Shown here: one piece after another, positions 42,402 to 52,200 of the stretch
Position numbering within the stretch: the stretch's first letter is position 1
Layout: every line of letters begins with the position of its first letter
DNA from: Isoptericola croceus
GTDB lineage: Bacteria; Actinomycetota; Actinomycetes; Actinomycetales; Cellulomonadaceae
Assembly: GCF_029382255.1 (NCBI RefSeq)
Contig: NZ_JARLLG010000001.1
Location: forward strand, 558,001-622,000
Direction of reading: 5' to 3'
DNA: 64,000 nt
The notes under the pieces: model-generated
Told to the model about the DNA's origin: nothing
What the model saw: the letters and a program-made list of their open reading frames with translations, nothing else
The model's database searches: none
Translations under genes and position numbers: made by a program

Positions 42402-43511
42402 ATGGAACCGATACCTGCTCAGATGAAGGCGGTCCAGCTGGTCGGGCACGGCGGGCTGGAACAGCTGGTCTACCGCGAGGTCCCGACGCCCGCCCCGGCG
42501 GCGGGGGAGGTCCTGATCGACGTCCACGCCTGCGGGATGAACAACACCGACGTCTGGGTCCGCGAGGGGGCCTACGGCTCCGAGACCGACGCCGCGGAGG
42601 TGTCCACGTGGCGTCGCGGCCGGTCCACGCTCGAGTTCCCCCGCATCCAGGGCACGGACACCGTCGGGCTGATCGCCGCCGTCGGCGACGGTGTCACCGT
42701 CGGACGTGTCGGTGAGCGCGTGATGGTCGACTTCTCCATCTACAACCGGCCCGAGGGCGACGACTCCCTGGCCGACATCGACTACATCGGCCACGGCCGC
42801 GACGGCGGGTACGCCGAGTACGTGGCGGTGCCCGCCGAGAACGCCTACGAGATCACGGCCGACATCTCCGACGCCGAGCTGGCCACGTTCTGCTGCGCCT
42901 ACCTCACGGCCGAGCAGATGCTCGACCGGGCACGGCTGGTCGACGGCGAGAACATCCTGGTCACCGGAGCCTCCGGGGGCGTGGGTTCGGCGATCGTCCA
43001 GCTCGCCCGGGTCCGTGGCGCGATCCCGTACGCCGTGACCAGCTCCGGCAAGGAGGACGCGCTGCGCGAGATCGGCGCCGAGGACGTCGTCCTGCGCGAC
43101 GCCGACGACCTGGTCGCCGAGGTGGCCCGCGTCGTCGACGGGCCCGTCGACGTCGTGGCCGACCTGGTCGCCGGGCCGATGTTCAACGACCTTCTGCGCG
43201 TTCTGCGCCCCGAGGGCCGCTACTCCACCGCCGGGGCGATCGGCGGGCCCGTCGTCGACCTCGACCTGCGCACCATGTACCTCAAGCAGCTCGAGCTCCA
43301 CGGCTCCTCCCAGGGCACCCGGACGGCGTTCCGTCGACTGGTGCGCTACATCTCCGATGGTGAGATCAAGCCGCTGCTCGACCGGACCTTCCGGCTGTCC
43401 GAGTTCCACGAGGCGCAGCGCACGTTCATGGCCAAGACGTACGTCGGCAAGCTGGTCGTCGTCCCCGACCGGCACTGGGACGCCGTGGGAGCACCGCATG
43501 CCGCACCGTGA
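42402..43511 (+). CDS. Medium-chain alcohol dehydrogenase-family oxidoreductase
   Basis: This 369-residue MDR-family enzyme has a GroES-like fold (HACGMNNTDVWVREG) and a Rossmann motif (ILVTGASGGVGSAIVQLA, about residues 185-202). CCAYLTAEQM and an insertion with a possible zinc site are present. ATG 42402 lies 6 nt after TAGTGT with no Shine-Dalgarno, so the transcript is probably leaderless. The stop overlaps the racemase homologue by 14 nt, so they are coexpressed. Substrate unknown. Confidence 0.83.
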   Translation: MEPIPAQMKAVQLVGHGGLEQLVYREVPTPAPAAGEVLIDVHACGMNNTDVWVREGAYGSETDAAEVSTWRRGRSTLEFPRIQGTDTVGLIAAVGDGVTVGRVGERVMVDFSIYNRPEGDDSLADIDYIGHGRDGGYAEYVAVPAENAYEITADISDAELATFCCAYLTAEQMLDRARLVDGENILVTGASGGVGSAIVQLARVRGAIPYAVTSSGKEDALREIGAEDVVLRDADDLVAEVARVVDGPVDVVADLVAGPMFNDLLRVLRPEGRYSTAGAIGGPVVDLDLRTMYLKQLELHGSSQGTRTAFRRLVRYISDGEIKPLLDRTFRLSEFHEAQRTFMAKTYVGKLVVVPDRHWDAVGAPHAAP

Positions 43512-44550
43512 GCGCACCCTGCACCTCATCGACACCCAGTCCGGCGGGGACGTCAGCCGGATCGTCACCGCTGGCGTCGAACCGCTGCCCGGTGCGTCCG
43601 TGCTGGCCAAGGCCCGGTACCTGCAGACCGAGGGCGACGGTCTGCGCCGTCTGCTGCTCTCGGAGCCGTACGGCGACCCGGCGATGTCCGTGGACCTCAT
43701 CGTGGAGCCGAGCCACCTCGAGGCGCAGGCGGGCTACATCATCATGGAGGCGATGGGCTACCCGCTGTACTCCGGGTCCAACACGATCTGCACCGCCACG
43801 GCCCTGCTGACCAGCGGGATGATCCCGATGCGTGCGGACGACGGGCTGCAGAGCGTGGTGCTGGAGTCGCCCGCCGGGCTCGCACGGATCACCGCACGCA
43901 TCGCTGCCGGCCGGGTCGCCTCGATCACCACGCAAGGCGAGCCTGCGTACGTGGCCGAGGAAGGGCTCGTGGTCGAGGTGCCGCACTACGGCGAGGTGCA
44001 CTTCGACCTCGTCTGGAGCGGCGCCTACTACGCCCTGATCGATGCCGCCGCCTACGGCTTCACGATCAACGCCGAGGAGCAGATCGCCCTGGCGGCTTTC
44101 GGCGACGCGTTCGTGCGCGCCGCCCGGCCGGGCCTGCTGCAGGAGCACCCGGAGCTGGGCGACGTCGGCCCGCTGCCGTTCGCGCACTTCATGGGGCCGG
44201 TCCGCGGGACCGGTCCGGGCCACCTCGAGTCGCCGTCGGCGACCTACGTCCACCCCGGCGTGATCTGCCGCAGCCCGACCGGGACCGGCACCTCGGCCCG
44301 GCTCGCGCTGATGGCGCGGCGCGGGGAGATCCGTGAGGGCGACTCGCTCGAGACGATCTCCCCGCGTGGCAGCCGGTTCGTCGGCACCGTCCTGGGGGAG
44401 GCCCAGGTGGGTGCCTACCGGGCACTGCACTCGACCATCACCGGTTCGGCGCGGCTCATGGCGCACTCGCAGATCACCGTGGACCTGGACGACCCCCTGG
44501 TGGACGCCTCGGACCTGGAGCACGTGCTGTCGGTGCAGGAACCTGCCTGA
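43498..44550 (+). CDS. Proline racemase-family protein with Ser/Thr in place of both catalytic Cys
   Basis: This 350-residue protein of the proline racemase superfamily includes proline racemase, 4-hydroxyproline epimerase and trans-3-hydroxyproline dehydratase among its relatives. Aligned by eye, the first catalytic Cys is S92 (LYSGSNTI where others have MCGHGTI) and the second is T261 (RSPTGTGTSA where others have SPCGTGTSA). The rest of the fold is intact and full length. It probably does not racemise proline; a dehydratase or an unknown reaction is more likely. It is coupled to an alcohol-dehydrogenase-like gene upstream. ATG 43498 has GGGAG upstream. Confidence 0.82.
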   Translation: MPHRERTLHLIDTQSGGDVSRIVTAGVEPLPGASVLAKARYLQTEGDGLRRLLLSEPYGDPAMSVDLIVEPSHLEAQAGYIIMEAMGYPLYSGSNTICTATALLTSGMIPMRADDGLQSVVLESPAGLARITARIAAGRVASITTQGEPAYVAEEGLVVEVPHYGEVHFDLVWSGAYYALIDAAAYGFTINAEEQIALAAFGDAFVRAARPGLLQEHPELGDVGPLPFAHFMGPVRGTGPGHLESPSATYVHPGVICRSPTGTGTSARLALMARRGEIREGDSLETISPRGSRFVGTVLGEAQVGAYRALHSTITGSARLMAHSQITVDLDDPLVDASDLEHVLSVQEPA

Positions 44551-44601
44551 CCGCGAGCGCAAACCCTGCCCCCGTCCAGGGAAGTGACAGCATGCGGTGT
44601 C

Positions 44602-45807
44602 ATGACCCGCACGGACTTCGGCGACACCGCCCTGCACGCCCTCACCGACTGCGCCTCCGCGATGCTCGGCGTCCCGTTGAGCCTGGTCGGTCCGCTCGGC
44701 GGCTCGCGGCGGTCCACCGTCGTGCGATGCACTCGGCCCGGCGGTGACACCGTCGTCGTGAAGCAGGTGCACGACGACGGCACGGAGGCCCGTGAGAGAT
44801 TCGTGCGGGAGGTCGTGGGGCTGGGGGTTCTCGACGGCGTCCCGCGGGCGCTGACTCGCGACGACGACGCGAGGGTCATCGTCATGGAAGACCTGGGTGA
44901 CGGGCCGACGCTCGCCGACCTGCTGCTGGCCGGCGATCGCGACACGGCCTGGGAGGGCACGCGCGCATGGGCGCGGGCGCTCGGTGTGATGCTGGGACGG
45001 TCAGCCGGTCGGCTCGGGGATGCGCGGGAGAAGTTCGCAGCCGTGGGGGTGGACGTCCGCTGGCCGGCTCGCCACGTCGTGACCCATGGCCTGTGCCTGC
45101 TCACCGGGCGTGACCCGGACGATGTCGTCGACGGTGACGCCGGCCTCGCCGACGAGCTGGCCCGCCTCGAGGCGGTCCTCCGGCCCAGCGCCGCCGACGT
45201 GCTCTCGCCGACCGACACCTGCCCCGACAACGCGATCCTGACGAGGGGCGGCTGGCGGTTCCTCGACCTCGAGGGCACCTCCGTTCAGCACGTGGCGCTC
45301 GACGCCGCGTACACACTGCTGCCCTTCGCGACCTGCTGGTGCGTCTACGACCCGCCACCCGGCCTCACCGACGATCTGATCGTCGCGTTCCGTGCCGGGC
45401 TCGACGAGGCGGCCCCAGCACTCGCAGACTCACCCACCTGGGACGACGACGTCGACGCGGCCTGTGCAGGATGGATCCTGGCTGCGACCGGCTGGATGGA
45501 CCGCGGCGCGCAGGCGGGTGATCCGCACGTCGGATTCACCGACCAGGCGCCGCCGTACCGTGAACTGCTGGTGAACCGGTGGCGCTGGGGTGCGGCCCAC
45601 CTGGGGCACACGTTCCCGCGGCTGGCCGAGATGTTCACCGAGGCCGCCGAGCGCGCCGACGCCGCATGGGACTCACCACGCCTGGCCGGATACCCCGCGT
45701 TCGCCTCGTCACGGGTCGTCGGAGAGTCGTTCCGTCGTGCGTCGGGACCGGACTTGCGCGCCGACCTCGACGCCTACGTCGACCAAGAGATCGACCCTCG
45801 GGCCTGA
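44602..45807 (+). CDS. Phosphotransferase-family (APH-like) protein
   Basis: This 401-residue protein has the aminoglycoside phosphotransferase/choline kinase fold. The ATP-site Lys is in VVVKQVHDDG and EDLGDGPTL is in the hinge. The catalytic loop SPTDTCPDNAILTRGG (Asp, Asn) and the Mg-binding FLDLEGTS are visible. It is not clearly a resistance enzyme; many such proteins phosphorylate small metabolites. GTG 44584 is a possible upstream start. Confidence 0.72.
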   Translation: MTRTDFGDTALHALTDCASAMLGVPLSLVGPLGGSRRSTVVRCTRPGGDTVVVKQVHDDGTEARERFVREVVGLGVLDGVPRALTRDDDARVIVMEDLGDGPTLADLLLAGDRDTAWEGTRAWARALGVMLGRSAGRLGDAREKFAAVGVDVRWPARHVVTHGLCLLTGRDPDDVVDGDAGLADELARLEAVLRPSAADVLSPTDTCPDNAILTRGGWRFLDLEGTSVQHVALDAAYTLLPFATCWCVYDPPPGLTDDLIVAFRAGLDEAAPALADSPTWDDDVDAACAGWILAATGWMDRGAQAGDPHVGFTDQAPPYRELLVNRWRWGAAHLGHTFPRLAEMFTEAAERADAAWDSPRLAGYPAFASSRVVGESFRRASGPDLRADLDAYVDQEIDPRA

Positions 45808-45824
45808 TCCGCTAGCCTGGTCGC
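45791..45824 (+). promoter_or_regulatory. Leaderless promoter of the trp leader
   Basis: TCGACC (45791-45796), a 16-bp spacer and TAGCCT (45813-45818) place the transcription start at the A of the leader peptide ATG. This is the spacing expected for a leaderless mRNA. Confidence 0.55.
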
Positions 45825-45869
45825 ATGACGAGGCGCAACGAGTGGTGGCGGCTGCAGCTGCAGCCGTGA
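45825..45869 (+). CDS. trpL: Trp leader peptide of the trpS attenuator
   Basis: A 14-codon ORF reads MTRRNEWWRLQLQP, with two tandem Trp codons at positions 7-8. It has no Shine-Dalgarno. It is followed within 25 bp by a terminator-type hairpin and then trpS. Ribosome stalling at the Trp codons when charged tRNA-Trp is scarce would change which hairpin forms. The segment 45849-45866 is itself a perfect 18-bp palindrome that could compete. Trp-rich leaders before trp genes are known in actinobacteria. Confidence 0.8.
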   Translation: MTRRNEWWRLQLQP

Positions 45870-45892
45870 CCTGACGCGCCCCGCGCCGAACC

Positions 45893-45927
45893 CGAGTCCC
45901 GAGCTGCCTGCCGCAGCCCGGGACTCG
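45893..45927 (+). terminator. Attenuator hairpin upstream of trpS
   Basis: Arms 45893-45907 and 45913-45927 pair over 15 bp with one mismatch around CTGCC. A weak T-rich stretch follows. This is the probable terminator arm of the attenuator. Confidence 0.7.
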
Positions 45928-45983
45928 TCGCGTTCGTGCCGACGTCGGGCACCGGTGGGCGGCACCCACCGAAGGAGCCGACC

Positions 45984-47114
45984 ATGACCACCAGCACGAC
46001 CACCAGCACCGCGACCGCACCCGCCGTCCCCGCGCCCGACGGCGAGACCGCCTCTGTCCGCGCCGCCCGCACCCGCAGCGCCGAGATCGAGCAGCGCATC
46101 GCCCAGGATCCCAGCATGTTCCGCGTGCTCACGGGTGACCGCCCCACCGGTGCTCTGCACCTGGGGCACTACCTCGGCACGCTGGCCAACCGGGTGCGGC
46201 TGCAGGACGCCGGCGTGGACGTCGTCCTCGTCGTGGCGGACTACCAGGTCATCACCGACCGCGACGACACGGGCGACCTGCCCGCCGTCGTGGGCGAGGT
46301 GGTGCTCGACTACCTCGCAGCCGGCATCGACCCGCGACGCACGACGGTGTTCGCGCACTCGGCCGTGGCAGCCCTGCACCAGCTCATGCTGCCGTTCCTG
46401 TCGTTGGTGACGGTGGCCGAGCTGGAGCGGAACCCGACCGTGAAGGCCGAGTCGGTGGACGCGGCCGCGCGGCAGGGCCGCGGCATGTCGGGCCTGCTGC
46501 TCACCTACCCCGTGCACCAGGCGGCGGACATCCTCGCGGTGCACGGCAACCTCGTGCCGGTCGGCACCGACCAGCTGCCGCATCTGGAGACGTCCCGCAC
46601 CGTCGCCCGGCGGTTCAACCAGAGGTTCACCGCCGCGCAGCCGTACTTCGCCGAGCCGGAGGCCCTGCTCGCCGACACCCCGACGGTGCTCGGCAACGAC
46701 GGCGCGAAGATGTCGAAGTCGCGGGGCAACGTGCTCGAGCTGCGGGCGGACGAGGACGCGACGGCGGCCTACTTCCGACGCGCGCGGACGGACTCGCAGC
46801 GGCACATCACCTTCGAGCCGGACGCCCGGCCCGAGGTGGCGAGCCTGCTGCGCACGGGTGCCCACTTCGCGGGGCTCGCACCGGAGGAGCTGGCCGAGCA
46901 GGTGGGCGCGGCGGGTGCCGGTCGGCTCAAGGAGATCGTGACCGAGGTGGTGGTCGAAGGGCTCCGCCCGATCCGTGCCCGACGGCGTGACCTCGCCGCC
47001 GACGGTCGCGCCGTCGTCGGCGAGGTCCTCGCCCGCGGGGCGGAGCGTGCCACCGTGCTGGCCGAGGGCACGCTCGCCGACGTCCGCGAGCTGATGGGCA
47101 CGGTGTACTCCTGA
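45984..47114 (+). CDS. trpS: Tryptophanyl-tRNA synthetase
   Basis: This 376-residue class I synthetase charges tRNA-Trp. The HIGH-type motif HLGH is at residues 59-62 (TGALHLGHYLG) and KMSKS is present in AKMSKSRGN (about residue 238). An unusually long Thr/Ala-rich N-terminus (about 25 residues) precedes the fold. AAGGAG lies before ATG 45984. Expression appears to be controlled by the leader peptide and hairpin upstream. Confidence 0.93.
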   Translation: MTTSTTTSTATAPAVPAPDGETASVRAARTRSAEIEQRIAQDPSMFRVLTGDRPTGALHLGHYLGTLANRVRLQDAGVDVVLVVADYQVITDRDDTGDLPAVVGEVVLDYLAAGIDPRRTTVFAHSAVAALHQLMLPFLSLVTVAELERNPTVKAESVDAAARQGRGMSGLLLTYPVHQAADILAVHGNLVPVGTDQLPHLETSRTVARRFNQRFTAAQPYFAEPEALLADTPTVLGNDGAKMSKSRGNVLELRADEDATAAYFRRARTDSQRHITFEPDARPEVASLLRTGAHFAGLAPEELAEQVGAAGAGRLKEIVTEVVVEGLRPIRARRRDLAADGRAVVGEVLARGAERATVLAEGTLADVRELMGTVYS

Positions 47115-47129
47115 CCCCGCGCGGCCACC

Positions 47130-49043
47130 TCAGTCGAGCTGGTCGGTGAGCCGGTCCAGCTGGGCGCGCAGCGCCGCCGGCGTGCGGTCGCCGAACGTGT
47201 CGAAGAACTCGCCCGTCAGCTCGGCCTCGGCGAGCCAGGCACCGGTGGGCACGTCGAACAGCGCCGCCAGCTCGTCGTCGGACACGTCGAGCCCGTTCAC
47301 GTCCAGGGCGCCGGGGGCGGGCAGCAGTCCGACGGGGGAGGGGACGGCGCCCTCGTCGGTGCGCACGCCCCGGGCCCGGTCGACCTGTTCGGCGATCCAC
47401 TTCACGACGCGCGAGTTCTCGCCGAATCCCGGCCAGATGAACTTGCCCGCCGCGTCCTTGCGGAACCAGTTGACGCAGAACACCTTGGGCCGCTTGGCGC
47501 TGTCGATGCCGGCACCCACCTCGAGCCAGTGCGACCAGTGGTCGGCCATGTTGTACCCGCAGAACGGCAGCATGGCGAAGGGGTCGCGGCGCAGCTCGCC
47601 GACGGCGCCCTCGGCGGCGGCGGTCTGCTCGGAGCTGATGGTGGCACCCATGAACACGCCGTGCTCCCAGCTCGTCGCCTGGGCGACCAGCGGCACGTTG
47701 CTCGCGCGGCGTCCGCCGAAGACGATCGCGTCGACCGACACGCCGGCCGGGTCCTCCCAGACGTCCGCGATGGACGGGCACTGCGCGGCGGCCACCGTGA
47801 ACCGGGAGTTCGGGTGTGCGGCGGGGCTGTCGGAGGACGGCGTCCAGTCGTTGCCCTGCCAGTCGATCAGGTGCTCCGGCGGCTCCGGGGTGAGGCCCTC
47901 CCACCACACGTCGCCGTCGTCGGTCAGCGCGACGTTGGTGAAGATGACGTCGTGCGTCAGAGTCTCGATGGCGGTCGGGTTGGTCTCGACGCCGGTGCCC
48001 GGCGCGACGCCGAAGAACCCGGCCTCCGGGTTGATGGCGCGCAGGGAGCCGTCGGGGCCGGGTCGCATCCACACGATGTCGTCGCCGATGGTCTCGACCT
48101 TCCAGCCGGGGACGGTCGGCTGCAGCATCGCGAGGTTCGTCTTGCCGCAGGCGCTGGGGAACGCGGCGGCCAGGTGGTACTGGCGCTGCTCGGGGGAGGT
48201 GACGCGGATGAGCAGCATGTGCTCGGCCAGCCAGCCCTCGTCCCGGGCCATCGCCGAGGCGATGCGCAGCGCGAAGCACTTCTTGCCGAGCAGTGCGTTG
48301 CCGCCGTACCCGGAGCCGTAGGACCAGATCTCCCGGCTCTCGGGGTAGTGGACGATGTACTTGGTGTCGCTGCACGGCCAGGCGACGTCCTGGACACCCT
48401 CGCTCAGCGGTGCGCCGACCGAGTGCACGGCGGGCACCCACTGCTGCCCGCCGTCGATGAGGTCGAGCACCTCGCTCGCCACCCGCGTCATGACGTGCAT
48501 GGAGACCACGACGTAGGGCGAGTCGGTGACCTCGATGCCGACCTGGGAGATCGGGCCGCCGACGGGACCCATGGAGAACGGCACCACGTACATCGTGCGC
48601 CCCCGCATCGAGCCCTCGAAGACCTCGTCCAGCTCGGCGCGCATCTCGGCCGGGTCGCGCCAGTAGTTCGTGGGGCCGGCGTCCGTCTCCCGCTCGGAGC
48701 AGATGAACGTGCGGGACTCGACGCGCGCGACGTCGGACGGGTTCGACCTGGCCAGGTAGGAGTTCGGGCGCTTCTCCTCGTTCAGCCTGGTCAGCGTGCC
48801 GGCCTCGACCATGCCGTCGATCAGACGCTGCTTCTCCTCGGGCGACCCGTCGCACCACACGATCTCGTCCGGCTGGGTGAGCTCGGCGATCTCGGCCACC
48901 CAGGCGCGGGCGTCGCGGTGCGGCACGGCCGACGGCGGGGCGTACGTCCCCGGGAACCCGGCGGGGTCGGTGCGGTCCAGGGTGTCCGGGGCGAGCTCGG
49001 CGACGGCGAGTCGGGTGCGGCGCGGGTTGGCGGTGAAGGTCAT
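47130..49043 (-). CDS. pckG: Phosphoenolpyruvate carboxykinase (GTP)
   Basis: This 637-residue enzyme converts oxaloacetate and GTP to phosphoenolpyruvate for gluconeogenesis. The P-loop [10 protein letters not shown] and conserved [22 protein letters not shown]-like site and FGGRR sequences are present. ATG 49043 has GGAG upstream. It is convergent with trpS (15 bp between stops). An upstream motif (49131-49154) is shared with the ramB-like gene, suggesting control by that carbon-metabolism regulator. Confidence 0.95.
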   Translation of the reverse strand: MTFTANPRRTRLAVAELAPDTLDRTDPAGFPGTYAPPSAVPHRDARAWVAEIAELTQPDEIVWCDGSPEEKQRLIDGMVEAGTLTRLNEEKRPNSYLARSNPSDVARVESRTFICSERETDAGPTNYWRDPAEMRAELDEVFEGSMRGRTMYVVPFSMGPVGGPISQVGIEVTDSPYVVVSMHVMTRVASEVLDLIDGGQQWVPAVHSVGAPLSEGVQDVAWPCSDTKYIVHYPESREIWSYGSGYGGNALLGKKCFALRIASAMARDEGWLAEHMLLIRVTSPEQRQYHLAAAFPSACGKTNLAMLQPTVPGWKVETIGDDIVWMRPGPDGSLRAINPEAGFFGVAPGTGVETNPTAIETLTHDVIFTNVALTDDGDVWWEGLTPEPPEHLIDWQGNDWTPSSDSPAAHPNSRFTVAAAQCPSIADVWEDPAGVSVDAIVFGGRRASNVPLVAQATSWEHGVFMGATISSEQTAAAEGAVGELRRDPFAMLPFCGYNMADHWSHWLEVGAGIDSAKRPKVFCVNWFRKDAAGKFIWPGFGENSRVVKWIAEQVDRARGVRTDEGAVPSPVGLLPAPGALDVNGLDVSDDELAALFDVPTGAWLAEAELTGEFFDTFGDRTPAALRAQLDRLTDQLD

Positions 49044-49130
49044 GGTGGCTCCGTCCGTGGTGGTTTCCCGCCGTGACAGCGGGTTCCTGCCTCCAGTCTG
49101 CGCTGATCTGGCGACCCTTATCACCTAGAT

Positions 49131-49154
49131 GGCCGTGAAGATTGCGCGATCTTT
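49131..49154. promoter_or_regulatory. Motif shared with the ramB-like upstream region
   Basis: The 24 bp at 49131-49154 and 56810-56833 are identical at 20 positions, including GGCCGTGAAGAT and CGCGATC. The segment AAGATTGCGCGATCTT here is a near-palindrome. It lies 88-111 bp upstream of the pckG start. Confidence 0.6.
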
Positions 49155-49249
49155 CTGCTGCGTGAATCCGTCCTCAGGTCGAGGGCCACCCCCGGCTCGC
49201 GAGGTGGAGATTGTCGAGGGCTACGGCCGACGCGACGTCGGCCGGGCTG

Positions 49250-52200
49250 TCAGGACGGCTGCGGCGACGTCGCGCGGTGCTTGGCTCGGCAGCGTTGGGC
49301 GTCGAGTGGCTGGCCGGCCTGGTCGAACAGGACTGCCGCCTCCGCCAGCATGCGCGCACCACCGTGCAGGTCGTTCGTGGCCTGGGCGAGATGTGCACGC
49401 GCCTCCTGCACGGCGGCCTGCCATGCGGTCCCTTCCCAGAGCACGGACGACTGCTCGGCCCTCGCGACGTACTCTCTCGCGTCGTCGAGATCACCGACGT
49501 CGGCGCACGCGATCGCCGCGGGGACGGCGAGCATGATGTCGCAGAACAGGCACCTGTCCTCCCGCCCGATGACGTCGGCGGCCTCGTCGACCACGGCCCG
49601 GGCGGCGGCAGGGTCCCGGGCGGCGCGGATGAGCGTGCCCAGGATGCGCTGGATCAGGTGCAGGGAGAGCATCGACCACCGCGCACGCGGCAACGCCTGG
49701 CGCAGCAGCCGCTCGGCCTCGATGCGATCGCCCTGCTCGAGCCGGAGCTCGGCCAGGCGCTGGAGCGTGCTGGCCTCGCCTGCGGGCGCGCTCAGGTCCC
49801 GGTAGAGCTCGACTGCCTCGCCCAGCTGCCGCTCCGCCTCGTCCAGGTCACCGGCCAGCAACGCCGCCTCGCCGAGGACGGCCGTGGCGAACGCCTCCGC
49901 CCGGGGAACTCCCGACCGCCGGGCGGTGGAGAGCAGCGACGTCAGCATCGTCCGGACCTCCGAGTACGGCGTCGTGCCGTACAGGAGGTACTCGGCGACG
50001 CACAGGTACGGGTCGTACAGCGTCCGCGCGAGCGCGGGATCGTCGTGCGCACGGCGCAGCTCGACCCGCAGTCGGGTGAAGATCTCGCCCCGCTGGTGCG
50101 CGATCAGCGCCTGGAGGGTCAGGAGGTCCAGTCGCTGCCAGGTGTCCTCCTCAGGTCGTACCAAGCCGCCGACCTGGTCCGACGCCTTCCACGCCGCGTC
50201 GACGTCGCCGTTGAGGTATGCCACGTTGCCCTTGGCGAGGAGGATCGCGACGTCGGCCGGTCCGCCGGTCGGCTCCAGGCCGTCGAGGATGGTCCCCGCC
50301 GTGTCGAGATCGCCCTCCATCACCGCTGCCTGGGCCATGCGCGCTCGCAGGAGCGGCACCTCGGGCTCCGGCGCGACGGCGAGGGCGGCACGGTACGCGC
50401 CGACCGTGGACCGGTCCCCGAGCGCCGCCAGCAGGTTGGCGCGCAACGCGAGAAGGCGGGCGTGGTCGTCGGGACGCGCATGCTCGCGGACGGCGTCGAT
50501 CAGGGCCAGAGCGTCCCGGTAGGCGCCGACCGCCGCCTGGCTCTGGACCGCCTGCAGGACGTGCGGGACCGCATCGGCCAGCCGGCCCCCGGCGATGAGA
50601 TGGTGCGCGATCCGGGCCGGGGGCGCACCCAACGTGCTGAGCCGCTCCGCGGCCTGGCGGTGGAACGCGCTGCGTCGGACGGGCGGGACGTCGTCGAGAA
50701 GTGCGTCGCGGACCAGTCTGTGCCGGAACCTGTAGCCCTCGCCGGTGTGCAGCACGACGAGCGCCGTCTCCGCGGCGTTGAGCGCCGCGAAGGCCTCCGG
50801 CTCGGGCAGCCCGGTGAGCACCACGAACTGGTCGGTGTCGAAGGTCGTCCCGATCACCGCGACCCGCTGCAGTGCCTCGCGCGTCGTGGTGCCGAGCCGG
50901 GAGAGCCCTCGCGCGCCGGCGTCCGAGGCGGACGTGCCGACAGATGCCGAACCGGCCATCTCGACGATCGCGAACGGCAGCCCGGCGGACACCTCCCAGA
51001 TCTGGTCGAGCACCTCCGGCGTCGCGTCCGGCCGCAGCGCTCGCACGAGCGCCTCGGTGCCATCTCGGTCGATCGGCTCCAACGGCAGGTCGTACGCCAG
51101 GCCGCGGCGCAGCAGGCTCGTCCTGAGCTGGTCGACCCGACGGCTGCCCTGGCGGTGCCCCACGACGAGCAGCAGCCGCTCGCCGCCGAGCCGGCGGGCG
51201 AGGAAGTGCAGCAGCCGGAGGCTCGCCTCGTCCGCCTCGTGCACCTCGTCGACGGTGAGCACGAGGCCCGTGCCGGCGGCCGCGAGCCGCAGGAGCTCGG
51301 CGGCCGCCACGAACAGCCGCTGATGCGTGCTCTCCCCGCTCCAGACGAGCTGCTCGCCGGCCAGCGCCCGCTCGATCTCGGCCCGGTACGTGTCGTCCAG
51401 GCCGTCGAGCAGGGTCGGGTGCCGTCGGAAGAGGTCGGCAAGCGCGTCCAGGACGGGTGCGTAGGGCCATGCGCCCTCGACCATCGCCGCGACACCGTGA
51501 CCGGTCCGCCATCCGGACCTCTCGGCGTCGGCGCGCAACCACTCCAGCAGCGCGGACTTGCCCACCCCGGGAGGTCCGGTCACGAAGACCGTCCGCCCGC
51601 GGCCGTGCCTGACGTCGGCCATCAGCCGCCGGAGCTGTTCCTGCGCGGCGCGACGTCCGACGAGCTCCCCGAGACCCGACGTCGGCTGTTCCGGCGCGTC
51701 GGCGAGGATCCGGTCGCGCAGCGCGCGCGCCTCGCGACCCGGCCCGACGCCGAGCTCCTGGCGCAGCGCCTGGTTCATGCGCTCGAACTGGCGCAGCGCA
51801 GACCGGTGGTCGCCCGCCTCCACGTGCTGGGTCATCAGTGCCAGATGGGCGACCTCGTCGGCAGGGTCGTCCGCCAGCAGGTCGTCCCAGCGACCCGCCG
51901 TCCGGAGCAGCTCGTGATACCGCGCCCGCAGGTGCTCGCGGAGGTTGTCGGTCCACGGCTGGTAGGGGTCGTCGGGCAGTAGCGGGCCGGTATAGAGGTC
52001 GGCCGCGACGGACGCCGCGGCCGGAGACCCTTCGGCGAGAGCCTCTGCGGCCGCAGCGGCGAACGTGTCAGCGTCGACGACGACGTCACCATCGGGCAGG
52101 AGGGTGACGGTCTCGCCACGCAGGGCCACGGCCGAGCGGTCGTCCCCGAGCGCCCGCCGGGCATAGTGTGCGAGCTTGTGCAGCCGCGGCGCCGCCTCGG

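Noticed and set aside
44602-45807. Aminoglycoside resistance gene
   Set aside because: The fold is APH-like but no close match to a known resistance type can be recognised and the context is metabolic.
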